Assembly: GCA_949879025.1 (NCBI GenBank) | Contig: CATLBO010000003.1 | Span: 1-64,000, forward strand | Source: an uncultured Hungatella sp. | GTDB lineage: Bacteria; Bacillota; Clostridia; Lachnospirales; Lachnospiraceae | Reading direction: 5' to 3' | Length of the DNA stretch: 64,000 bases | Shown here: positions 1-7,965 of the stretch, one piece after another | Layout of the letters: each line of letters opens with the position of its first letter | How positions within the stretch are numbered: the first letter of the stretch is position 1 | Program-made: the position numbers and the translations under genes | Notes under the pieces: model-generated | Seen by the model: only the letters and a program-made list of their open reading frames with translations | Databases searched by the model: none | What the model was told of the DNA's origin: nothing

Positions 1-1568
1 ATTTCCTCATATGTTGCTTTGCTCTCCGCCGCAGTCAAATCCATCTCGCTCATTTCCAATTCCACTTCTATATTCTGTTTTGTATGAAGTTTTGAAAGCA
101 ACACGATACTTTCCACATGCACCGACCATCCAAACAAATCACAGCATTGCACCTTCCTAACCTTATACCCTCTGGCGCACAAATACTTCAAATCCCTTGC
201 CAATGTAGCGGAGTCGCAGCTAACATACACTACTTTTTCCGGCGCCATTTTCACAATAGTTTCCAGGCACTTTTCATCGCATCCTTTTCTGGGTGGGTCC
301 ACTACGATCACGTCTGCCTTTAACCTGTTTCTTTCATACCACTCCGGCAGTACCTCCTCTGCCTTACCCACAAAAAATTCCGTATTCCCCAATCCATTTA
401 ACTTGGCATTTTCACATGCATCATCAATAGCCTGAGGAACTATCTCAACTCCGTACACCTTCTTAGCCTTCTGGGCTAAAAACAGTGAAATTGTTCCGAT
501 GCCGCAGTACAAATCCCATACCACTTCGTCACCTGTAAGCCCTGCAAATTCCAAAGCCATTCCATACAGCTTTTCTGTCTGCACCGGATTCACCTGATAA
601 AATGACAGGGGAGAAATCCGATACTTTACATTTCCGATATAGTCCGATATATATCCTGGGCCATAGACAGGAACAATCTCTTTTCCCATAATCACATTAG
701 TTTTTTCCATATTTATGCTGTAAGAAACACTGGTCATGCCTTTAACCGCTTTCAGCCTTCGAACCAATTCCTCTGACTGGGGCAGACTCCTTCCGTTAAT
801 AATAAGGCATACCATAATCTCTCCTGTATGAAAGCCTTTCCGAATCAGCACATGGCGAATCAGGCCCTGATGCTGCTGTTCCTCATAGGCTTTAATACAA
901 TACTGATTCATGAAACCTTTAATGATTTTCAAAATCTCCTGATTCTCTTCAACTCCTAAAAGACAGTCCTCATGAGAAATAATTGTATGGGTTCTTCCGG
1001 CGAAAAATCCAGTCACAATCGTTCCGTTCTTATCCATCCCAAAAGGAAACTGAGCTTTATTGCGATATCTCCAGGGATTCTCCATTCCTACGATTGGCAG
1101 GAATTCAGCAAATTCCCTATCCTTGTCCAGCAATTCCTTTCTCTGTCTGCCCTCTTCTCCATCCCCGCCAAACTTTATTCTGTCTGACACTCCTGCCCCA
1201 TTTAATGTCTCTTCCTTATTCACCCGCCGCAGATTATCTATATTCCCGATTCTTACCAGATTGTTAAATACTTTATTTTCTTTAAATCTTAGCTGCTCTT
1301 CATAGCTCATAGCCTGGAGCTGGCATCCCCCACACTGTCTGGCCACCGGACATGGGGGCTTCACTCTGGCCTCAGAAGGCTTCACCACCTTTATCAGCCT
1401 GGCATAGCCATAAGACCTTTTCATCTTCATTGCAGCCGCTTCTACCACATCTCCGATTACTGCGTCCTTAATAAACCAGGTATATCCATCCGTCTTGCCA
1501 ATACCTGAGCCTTCATCGCTTATATCCTCTATTGTAGTTACAAAAATGTCATTTTTTTTAATATCCAT
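1..1568 (-). CDS. rlmD: 23S rRNA (uracil-5)-methyltransferase, RlmD/RumA type, 3' end beyond window
   Basis: This SAM-dependent enzyme methylates C5 of a uridine in 23S rRNA. It is missing from the ORF track because it runs off the left edge. Reading the minus strand gives an N-terminal TRAM-like segment, then CPVARQCGGCQLQ, the cysteine pattern that holds the 4Fe-4S cluster in RumA-type enzymes. A SAM-binding DLYCGIGTISLF follows, and VDPPRKGCDE carries the catalytic cysteine. After the usual family end the frame continues with EMDLTAAESKATYEE, an acidic tail cut by the window edge. ATG 1568 follows AAAGGAGC; an in-frame ATG six bases upstream is an alternative. The exact target uridine cannot be told from sequence. 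Confidence 0.9.
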   Translation of the reverse strand, partial: MDIKKNDIFVTTIEDISDEGSGIGKTDGYTWFIKDAVIGDVVEAAAMKMKRSYGYARLIKVVKPSEARVKPPCPVARQCGGCQLQAMSYEEQLRFKENKVFNNLVRIGNIDNLRRVNKEETLNGAGVSDRIKFGGDGEEGRQRKELLDKDREFAEFLPIVGMENPWRYRNKAQFPFGMDKNGTIVTGFFAGRTHTIISHEDCLLGVEENQEILKIIKGFMNQYCIKAYEEQQHQGLIRHVLIRKGFHTGEIMVCLIINGRSLPQSEELVRRLKAVKGMTSVSYSINMEKTNVIMGKEIVPVYGPGYISDYIGNVKYRISPLSFYQVNPVQTEKLYGMALEFAGLTGDEVVWDLYCGIGTISLFLAQKAKKVYGVEIVPQAIDDACENAKLNGLGNTEFFVGKAEEVLPEWYERNRLKADVIVVDPPRKGCDEKCLETIVKMAPEKVVYVSCDSATLARDLKYLCARGYKVRKVQCCDLFGWSVHVESIVLLSKLHTKQNIEVELEMSEMDLTAAESKATYEE

Positions 1569-2067
1569 GTACATCTGCTCCTTTGCTTTGTTCCATCCTC
1601 TTAAGGGGTTTTTGATCCAAACCTTCCCTGTTCAATTCTGCTAAAGAATTTCCCTTCCTGTTTGTTAAGAAATTTTTCCAGAATTTTACACATCTTTTAT
1701 GGAATCAACAAACTCTATTCACAATTCTCTGCTATTATATAACCATGATATCGATAAGATATGAACGGCCCGGAAAACGGCATTATTAACCGCCGTACAG
1801 GCCGGAACCCTTATAAAATGAGGCAGGCGGCAACCAGCGCGCAACCGTCGCCAGCCTCGACAAACAACTCAAGCAGCCCTCCTGCTTTTTCATATAGATA
1901 AAATACAGCAAATGGAGCCTTGGAAAAACAGATTCACTTTCATCTCTTTTTCCAAGGCTCCGTTTCTCCATTCGGCATCTGCTCCAAAGCATCCTCCTGT
2001 CGGCCATTCCCTTCAAATCCTGTATGGTTCTGCCAATTGCACTTCCTTTTTGATACTGTTCTGTTTG
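1569..2067. other. 500-bp intergenic region with rlmD promoter and long inverted repeat
   Basis: No convincing gene lies here. On the minus strand a TATAAT box (plus 1734-1739) sits about 165 bases before rlmD, with no good -35, so rlmD may have a long leader. A perfect 15-bp inverted repeat lies at 1914-1961. The 76-residue ORF across it has no recognisable domain and is probably chance. Confidence 0.5.
1914..1961 (-). terminator. 15-bp perfect inverted repeat downstream of yhaM
   Basis: GGAGCCTTGGAAAAA pairs perfectly with TTTTTCCAAGGCTCC across an 18-base loop, about 107 bases after the yhaM stop. The A/T ends of the stem are on the loop side and no clean U-tract follows on either strand. 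It is a plausible yhaM terminator or processing hairpin, but not a textbook one. Confidence 0.45.
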
Positions 2068-3015
2068 TCAGTACTCTGACGTTTTCCGTAGGTTGGTTTC
2101 AAACAGCTTATTATATCCCAGCCATCCTGGGTTATCTCCGCCTGCCCGCAGCGCCTCTATCATGGTTTCCATTTTTGCATCCGTATTATCCGCAAAGTTC
2201 AACGCCAGCGCCTCCAAAAGCGCCGGCTTCTTGGGAGAACCGTATTCCAATTCCCCGTGATGGGACAAAATACAGTGTTTTAATTCGGATTCCATCTTTT
2301 TAGGGAATCCTTCTATCTCCCTTATCTTTTCCGTCAGCATTTCCGTTCCTATGACAATATGCCCCAAAAGCTGTCCGTCATCTGTGTAATCATTCTCCGG
2401 AAATATGGATAGCTCTTTCATTTTTCCAATATCATGGAACATAGCCGCAGCCACAAGCAAATCCCGGTTAATGCCTGCATAAAACCCAGCAAAGTAATCA
2501 CACATTTTCACCACGCCAAGAGTATGCTCCAAAAGACCTCCCACAAATCCATGATGAACGCTTTTCGCTGCGCTGTGAACCCGGAATTCCTTAATAAACT
2601 TTTGATCTTCTATAAAAAAAGCAGAAGCCAGCTTATTCAGATAAGGGTTTTTAATGGACTTCACATACCCAGTCAGTTCCTCATACATCTGTCCGATATT
2701 TTTCGAAGACATGGGAAGATAATCTGCAGGCGAATATTCTCCCTCATCCGCACGCCGAATCCGTTTCACGTTCAGCTGGTTAGCCCCCTGGAACACTGTT
2801 ACATCCGCATCAACATGGACATAATTCATTACCTCAAAATAGCTTACACCTGGCGAATTCAAATCCCATATTTTAGAATCAATTGTTCCTGTTTTATCCT
2901 GGAGTATAAGATTGCCGTACTCCTTTCCGGACTTTGTCAGAGAAATCTGCTTGCTTTTGCACAGATATACCTCCGATATCCGCATCCCCTCCCGCAATGT
3001 GTCAATATACTTCAT
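2068..3015 (-). CDS. yhaM: 3'-5' exoribonuclease YhaM family (OB fold plus HD domain)
   Basis: YhaM-type enzymes degrade RNA, and in some species ssDNA, from the 3' end. The N-terminal ~110 residues form an OB-type nucleic-acid-binding domain (LTKSGKEYGNLILQDKTG). An HD phosphohydrolase domain follows, with HHGFVGGLLEHTLGV, the HDIGK metal motif and a late HHGELEYGSPKKP motif, as in the family. The ORF track starts 15 codons earlier, but ATG 3015 has GGAGG eight bases before it and gives 315 residues, a usual family length. It is transcribed alone or after htrA; 222 bases with repeated motifs separate the two. Confidence 0.9.
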   Translation of the reverse strand: MKYIDTLREGMRISEVYLCKSKQISLTKSGKEYGNLILQDKTGTIDSKIWDLNSPGVSYFEVMNYVHVDADVTVFQGANQLNVKRIRRADEGEYSPADYLPMSSKNIGQMYEELTGYVKSIKNPYLNKLASAFFIEDQKFIKEFRVHSAAKSVHHGFVGGLLEHTLGVVKMCDYFAGFYAGINRDLLVAAAMFHDIGKMKELSIFPENDYTDDGQLLGHIVIGTEMLTEKIREIEGFPKKMESELKHCILSHHGELEYGSPKKPALLEALALNFADNTDAKMETMIEALRAGGDNPGWLGYNKLFETNLRKTSEY

Positions 3016-3237
3016 TTCCTTGTCCTCCATTCCTGCTTCCGTTTGCCGGTGACGGCTCACAAGGCAAAGCTAGTACTACCCTGCGGAAATTCCAGTGAAT
3101 TCAGCACCCGTTGTCTATGCCCCAAAGTCCGCCTGCAAAGCTAGAGGCACCTACTGCGCCGCTTTGCAGATGCGCAGATAACGCAGACATCTGACACTTT
3201 CTACACCGTTATTGACCCCAAGGCAGTACTAGGCATA
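3016..3237. other. 222-bp spacer with short repeats and a hairpin
   Basis: The spacer between the htrA-like stop and the yhaM start holds a 10-bp direct repeat, GCAAAGCTAG at 3064 and 3135, and an inverted pair CTGCAAAGC/GCTTTGCAG at 3133-3169. On the minus strand TAGTACT occurs twice, near 3071 and 3227, each followed closely by GCCTTG. It could be a structured yhaM leader. I do not recognise a known RNA family. Confidence 0.3.
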
Positions 3238-4638
3238 TTACCTGGCTCCTACAGTCACCTCATATTCTAATTCTTTATATTCATCAATTCCCCGCCGCTG
3301 AACCACAACTGTCACAATCGTATCGCTGGTCAAGGCTTCCATCCGGCTCTGATAATCTTTCATGGTAGAAACAGCCTCACCGCCTACGCTGACAATAACA
3401 TCCCCATTCTGAATCCCAGCATTATAAGCCGGTCCCTCCAGAATACATTCCGACACATAGATGCCCATGGGAACTCCCTCCAGCACCTTGGCTCCGCTGA
3501 CTTCCTGCCCTCTGATGCCCAAATAAGGAATAGGTTGCCCATTGGACATCTTCTCCAATATGGACTTATAATCAGAAACAGCCATTGCAATGGTCAGATT
3601 AGACGTACTCTCCTCATCATAGGCTCCGGTAACCCACCCAATCACTTCACCGCTGGTATTGATTAAAAAGGTGCCTGCTCCGGCATTGCTTTTAATATCC
3701 GTATAAAAAAGCCTGGTAACCCCGTCTGCAACCTGTACGCTCTTTGCCACATAGGAAATATTTCCATAGGCGCTGGAATGAACTGCCCCCGCCGGAGCCC
3801 CCACAGCCGCTACCAGATCCCCTTGCCTCATACTATACGAATTCCCTAGTTTCAGAGGAGTAGTCTCCAGAACCGTGCCCTCATCCAGCTGCTCCACTGC
3901 CACACTGACAATAGCCATGCCAGATATGCTATCCTTCTGTTTAATAATTCCGTCAGCCTCGCTTCCATCTGCAAAAGTCACTTTAATGGAATCAGCCTGC
4001 TCTACTGCGCCCTCTGGTGTAAGAATCAGAAATTCCTGGCCTGTAGATGCAGTGACAACCCCCGCATAAAGGCCTGCCGTTTCAACAGGATTGTCAAACC
4101 AGTCCACCTCCCGCCTTACGGAATGAACCTCTACAATTCCTTTATCCGCCGCCTGCACCACATCCCGCAGAGTTCCATACAATCCGTTAACGTCACGGGG
4201 GGAGTAAGTGTAATCCTCCAGTACTGCCTGTATTACATCCTCCAGCGCTTCCGTCTCTGCAGCACTTTCTTCCTCTGTTGATGATTCCGGCGGTTCTCCA
4301 GACTCCGGCTCCCCTTCGCTTTCAGGTTCTGTCAGATCTTCCAGGGAAACGTCCGCCGCAGACTGCGTCTCCCCCGTCTGAGCCTCTGAAGGATCATCTT
4401 TGGGAATGGTAACCACAATGCTTTCCTCTGTAGACTGTTCCACCAGATACTGTCTGGCCAGAGGAGTTACTACAGCATAGCTGGCTCCTGCTGCAGCACC
4501 ACCCAGTACCACAAGAAACAGCCAGGCAAAGAATCTGCCTGCCGCCTGCTTCCGGGTCATTGGCGGCCTTGCGATCTTTTCCCGTATAAACGGACGCTTC
4601 TCCCTGGATTCTTTCTCTGGACTGTTCGGTTCCGGCAT
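3238..4638 (-). CDS. HtrA-like membrane protein, S1C fold plus PDZ, catalytic triad absent
   Basis: The layout is that of HtrA/DegP: a cytoplasmic basic N-terminus, one membrane segment (about residues 33-58), a long acidic Ser/Glu linker (70-140), a trypsin-like domain (about 150-360) and a C-terminal PDZ domain (YLGIRGQEV...YNAGIQNGDVIVSV). The serine site reads TDIKSNAGAGTFLIN where active members have TD..INPGNSGGPL. The histidine site reads FLILTPEGAV in place of ILTNNHVV, and the DLAV aspartate site reads GMAIVSV. All three catalytic residues therefore appear lost. It is probably a non-proteolytic envelope adaptor. ATG 4638 follows GGAGGGGG. A HAD gene lies upstream on the same strand. 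Confidence 0.85.
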   Translation of the reverse strand: MPEPNSPEKESREKRPFIREKIARPPMTRKQAAGRFFAWLFLVVLGGAAAGASYAVVTPLARQYLVEQSTEESIVVTIPKDDPSEAQTGETQSAADVSLEDLTEPESEGEPESGEPPESSTEEESAAETEALEDVIQAVLEDYTYSPRDVNGLYGTLRDVVQAADKGIVEVHSVRREVDWFDNPVETAGLYAGVVTASTGQEFLILTPEGAVEQADSIKVTFADGSEADGIIKQKDSISGMAIVSVAVEQLDEGTVLETTPLKLGNSYSMRQGDLVAAVGAPAGAVHSSAYGNISYVAKSVQVADGVTRLFYTDIKSNAGAGTFLINTSGEVIGWVTGAYDEESTSNLTIAMAVSDYKSILEKMSNGQPIPYLGIRGQEVSGAKVLEGVPMGIYVSECILEGPAYNAGIQNGDVIVSVGGEAVSTMKDYQSRMEALTSDTIVTVVVQRRGIDEYKELEYEVTVGAR

Positions 4639-4705
4639 ATGCCCCCTCCTCTCTGCAGCCTGTCTTTCTTACAATCAAACCATTATTCGGTCTTTAAGTG
4701 GCGTG

Positions 4706-5566
4706 TCAGTTATTCCATATCTTACCGACTGCCTGAGCAAATCCGTCCTCCTCATTGCCGCATACAATAGTCCCTGCCAATTCTTTAATTCTGTCGCATG
4801 CATTCGACGGTGCATAGGAATTAGGGAAACGTTCAAACATCGAAAGATCATTCATCCCGTCTCCTACTACCATAATTTCATCTTTGGAAAGTCCCCGCAT
4901 GCTAATAATCTTCTCTAAAATGTACCCTTTCTGAGCCCCTTTATCCGTAACTTCCAAATTGTCCTCAAGAGAAGACAGAAATGATATACCTTGAATCTCC
5001 TCTAAGCCTTTCCTGGCATCCTCAATTTCATACCTGTTCATGGAAAAAGCTTCCACTTTTATAATCTCTAAATCTCTGCTTAGGAATTTGTCGAAATCCT
5101 CGATCTTTTGAAGATGGTTGCAGGGCATATGGGAAAGTCTGCCGCCTTCTTCATACTCTGCTCCTGTTCCTCCGGATCTCTCACGGCTTCTGCCGATAAA
5201 TCTGTCCCTCACAAAGGAAGGTTCATATCCTGTATAAAATCCATCTGTGGTAAAAATCATATATGGTATCTCACGGCTTTTAAAAACAGTTACCACGTCC
5301 TTAACCACTGGTTTATTCATATAGCAGCTTAAAAGAAGGTTTCCATCCCTGTCTACATACTGAGAGCCGTTTCCTAAAATAGCTTCGCATCTGAGATGGT
5401 ATTCATCCAAAATATAATACACTCCCTTGTAATCCCGCCCTGATGCAATAACAAATTCAATTCCTTTCTGCTCAAGATCATGGATCGCTTTTAAGTTCCC
5501 GGTAGATATCGTTCCCCCTTTGGATAAAAGAGTTCCATCCATGTCACTGACTACCATCTTAATCAC
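4706..5566 (-). CDS. Cof-type HAD superfamily phosphatase
   Basis: This soluble phosphatase of the HAD IIB (Cof) subfamily probably acts on sugar phosphates or similar small metabolites; the substrate is unknown. Motif I is MVVSDMDGTLLS near the N-terminus, with the aspartate nucleophile and acid/base pair. Motif IV is VVGDGMNDLSMF near the C-terminus, and the cap domain lies between. The ORF track begins at ATG 5647, but GTG 5566 lies eight bases after AGGAGGG and gives 286 residues, close to family length. The next gene downstream is the HtrA-like gene, 67 bases away. Confidence 0.85.
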   Translation of the reverse strand: MIKMVVSDMDGTLLSKGGTISTGNLKAIHDLEQKGIEFVIASGRDYKGVYYILDEYHLRCEAILGNGSQYVDRDGNLLLSCYMNKPVVKDVVTVFKSREIPYMIFTTDGFYTGYEPSFVRDRFIGRSRERSGGTGAEYEEGGRLSHMPCNHLQKIEDFDKFLSRDLEIIKVEAFSMNRYEIEDARKGLEEIQGISFLSSLEDNLEVTDKGAQKGYILEKIISMRGLSKDEIMVVGDGMNDLSMFERFPNSYAPSNACDRIKELAGTIVCGNEEDGFAQAVGKIWNN

Positions 5567-5720
5567 TGTTATTCCCTCCTGCCATAAAGCCAATGTACCA
5601 TAAAAGCACTCTGAAAGAATTTTATCACGCCAGCAAAGGAATGGCAATCACTTTGACATTTTTTCGACATATTTTTATAACTGAATTTTATTATATTGCA
5701 TTCCTTTAGCAGAAAACGAA

Positions 5721-5783
5721 ATAAAAAAGTAAAGGCGGAGAACCTGCGCCCCCTTCTAAGAGTTCGTACCGCTCTCCGCCTTT
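5721..5783 (-). terminator. Intrinsic terminator of the flavin reductase gene
   Basis: On the minus strand AAAGGCGGAGA pairs with TTCTCCGCCTTT around a long loop and is followed by ACTTTTTTATTT. It begins about 36 bases after the stop of the gene ending at 5820. The GC-rich stem with a U-tract fits rho-independent termination. Confidence 0.75.
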
Positions 5784-5819
5784 CAAAACATTGTCACTGT
5801 CTTCTCTTCGTTCCGCCTT

Positions 5820-7706
5820 TTATTTTGCACTTTCCAAAGCTGCCGCAACTGCCTCTATAATTCCTTTGCTGGTGTTGGTAGCTCCGGATACGGTATCCAC
5901 ATCTGCGGTCTGCTTGGCAATCATATCTGCTGTCACGCCTTTCTCTGCAGCCTCATAGATGCCTTCAGTCTCCCCATGCTCTTTCAGGACAATAGAAACC
6001 ATATTACCGCCTTCCACAGTTACTTCCACGGTAATATCCCCGTTATTTCCTTTTCCGGTTCCCTGGTATACGCCGTCCTTAAAGTTGCCCTGTACGCTTG
6101 GAGCTGTGTTACCGCCGTCGTTGTCAGCAACAATCTCTGCCTCAGTATGTCCGCCGTTGGCCACAACATAATCTTCTGCAGCACTTCCTGCAATTCGTCC
6201 AAATACGACAATATCCGTAACTGCGTTGCCGCCCAGGCGGTTAGCCCCATGTACGCCTCCTGTAACCTCGCCTGCTGCAAATAATCCGGAAATGGCGCTT
6301 CCATCCTCCTTAAGAACTTCTGTGGATGTATTAATCTTCACGCCGCCCATGGTATGATGTATCGCTGGCGCACACAAAGCCGCATAATATTTAGGCTTAT
6401 CAAGAGGAAGCTCCATGCTCTCCCTGCCAAACTCCTCATCCTTGCCTGCTGCCTTATATCCTGCATAAGTTTTTAAAGTTTCCGCCAAAGCCGCACCATC
6501 TATATTAAGAGCCTCGCCCAAGGCCTCAGGAGTATCCGCCTCAGTAACAATCCCTGCTTTAATATAAGATTCGATTGCTGCCAAACTCTCTCTAACCGCA
6601 TCATCAAAAACAAGATAGCACTGTCCGTCTGTCTGCTCCAGAATCGCCGCAGAAACCACATCCCTGGTTTCCAGCTCATTGCAGAAACGTTTGCCTTCTT
6701 TATTTACCAGAATAGCCCCATTGCCGCGGACGCCTTCTGTATACATGGTCTGGGTATCTGGATTAACTGTCGGATGAGTCTGAATCTGCTCCATATCGAC
6801 AAAAGCAGCCCCCAGCTCTTTTGCCATAGTAATACCGTCTCCGGTTGCGCCGGCATGGTTCGTAGTGCAGAATCCTGCCAGATCAGGCTTGTATTCCACT
6901 ACCATGTCAGAGTTTGCTCCAAAACCGCCGGTTGCCAAAACTACGGCAGTACAGTCTATGGAAAATGTCTCGCCGTCCTTATCCGTTCCTGTTACCCCGC
7001 ACACCTTGCCGCTGTCATCTACCAGAATCTTTTCTGCTGTCGTTTCCAGAAGCACCGGTATTCCCAGTTCTTCTGCCTTTGCATTAAGAGCCTTCACAAG
7101 CATAGGACCTACTGCAGATGTATCAGAAGGCCTGTGAATACGCTTTACGCTTGCTCCGCCGAACATGCCTACAACACTTAAGTCTCCGCCGATTTCATTG
7201 ACCCAGTCTACTGCATCCACAGAATTCTCCGCCATTACAGTTACCAGCTCTTTGTTATTTAATTCCTTTCCGCCCTTCATCGTGTCTTCTACAAACAGTT
7301 CAACAGAGTCCTCAATTCCGTCTGTCTCCTGATAGGAAGTCCCTGCCGCATTAAGGCCGCCGGTGGAACGGGTGGTATTGCCTCCTGTAGAAGGCATCTT
7401 CTCCAAAATCACCACGTCTGTTGCGCCATCCTGCACTGCCTGAATAGCCGCCGTCATACCGGCTCCGCCTGCACCAATTACTACAATATCAGCCTGCTGT
7501 GCGTCACTGTCTGCCTCCTCCGGCTCCGCCTCAGTAGTCTCCTCTGCCGTGGTTTCTTCTGCAGTGGTCGTCTCTTCCTGGGTAGTCTCCTCTGTGGTTT
7601 CTGCCGCAGTAGTGGCATTGGCGTTCTGCCCACCGCATGCTGCCAAAGACAGCACCATGGCTGCTGCCATAGCTGCCGACATCAGTTTCTTTCCTGATTT
7701 TCTCAT
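5820..7706 (-). CDS. Surface flavin lipoprotein reductase (FAD_binding_2 plus FMN_bind)
   Basis: This is a fumarate-reductase/flavocytochrome-like oxidoreductase that probably reduces an external electron acceptor; the acceptor is unknown. A lipoprotein signal ends in LSLAACGG, so it is tethered outside the membrane. A Thr/Glu linker (about 30-70) leads to an FAD domain with VVIGAGGAGMTAA. The final ~100 residues form an FMN_bind domain with VSGATNTSKGI, the SGAT-type site where ApbE transfers FMN to Thr. No haem CxxCH motif is present, so electrons must arrive through flavins. No apbE or Rnf-like gene is nearby. A good promoter precedes it and a terminator follows, so it is probably monocistronic. 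Confidence 0.9.
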   Translation of the reverse strand: MRKSGKKLMSAAMAAAMVLSLAACGGQNANATTAAETTEETTQEETTTAEETTAEETTEAEPEEADSDAQQADIVVIGAGGAGMTAAIQAVQDGATDVVILEKMPSTGGNTTRSTGGLNAAGTSYQETDGIEDSVELFVEDTMKGGKELNNKELVTVMAENSVDAVDWVNEIGGDLSVVGMFGGASVKRIHRPSDTSAVGPMLVKALNAKAEELGIPVLLETTAEKILVDDSGKVCGVTGTDKDGETFSIDCTAVVLATGGFGANSDMVVEYKPDLAGFCTTNHAGATGDGITMAKELGAAFVDMEQIQTHPTVNPDTQTMYTEGVRGNGAILVNKEGKRFCNELETRDVVSAAILEQTDGQCYLVFDDAVRESLAAIESYIKAGIVTEADTPEALGEALNIDGAALAETLKTYAGYKAAGKDEEFGRESMELPLDKPKYYAALCAPAIHHTMGGVKINTSTEVLKEDGSAISGLFAAGEVTGGVHGANRLGGNAVTDIVVFGRIAGSAAEDYVVANGGHTEAEIVADNDGGNTAPSVQGNFKDGVYQGTGKGNNGDITVEVTVEGGNMVSIVLKEHGETEGIYEAAEKGVTADMIAKQTADVDTVSGATNTSKGIIEAVAAALESAK

Positions 7707-7755
7707 AACTTTTCCTCCTAGAAATGGTTCAGTTTCTTGTTAAAACTGTAATCCT

Positions 7756-7784
7756 AGTCTATCATTCTGTTAAATTAATGTCAA
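7756..7784 (-). promoter_or_regulatory. Sigma-A promoter for the flavin lipoprotein reductase
   Basis: The minus strand reads TTGACA, 17 bases, TAGACT. The -35 is perfect and the -10 is close to consensus, about 50 bases before the ATG. Confidence 0.7.
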
Positions 7785-7893
7785 ATACATCTTGTTTTTT
7801 TGAAAGACTTTTGAAAAAATTTTCCTTTATACGTCTGTAAATCTTTACATATCTCAAATTTTAATAAAAAAACCACTGTATTCTCCATTTTTA

Positions 7894-7902
7894 TGATATA
7901 AT
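7894..7902 (+). promoter_or_regulatory. Extended -10 promoter for mutS2
   Basis: TGATATAAT is an extended -10 element 64 bases before the mutS2 ATG. The -35 position is weak, as is common with extended -10 promoters. Confidence 0.6.
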
Positions 7903-7965
7903 AAACAGGTGTACTATGTGGCAGGCAGCACATTCAGACAGATTTTAAACGAGGTCTAATCATCA

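Noticed and set aside
1786-2016. 76-residue minus ORF between yhaM and rlmD
   Set aside because: It crosses a terminator-like inverted repeat, has no ribosome site or domain, and its codons look random.
3016-3237. T-box riboswitch
   Set aside because: AGGGTAGTACTAGC resembles the T-box core only loosely, and an RNase gene is not a usual T-box target.
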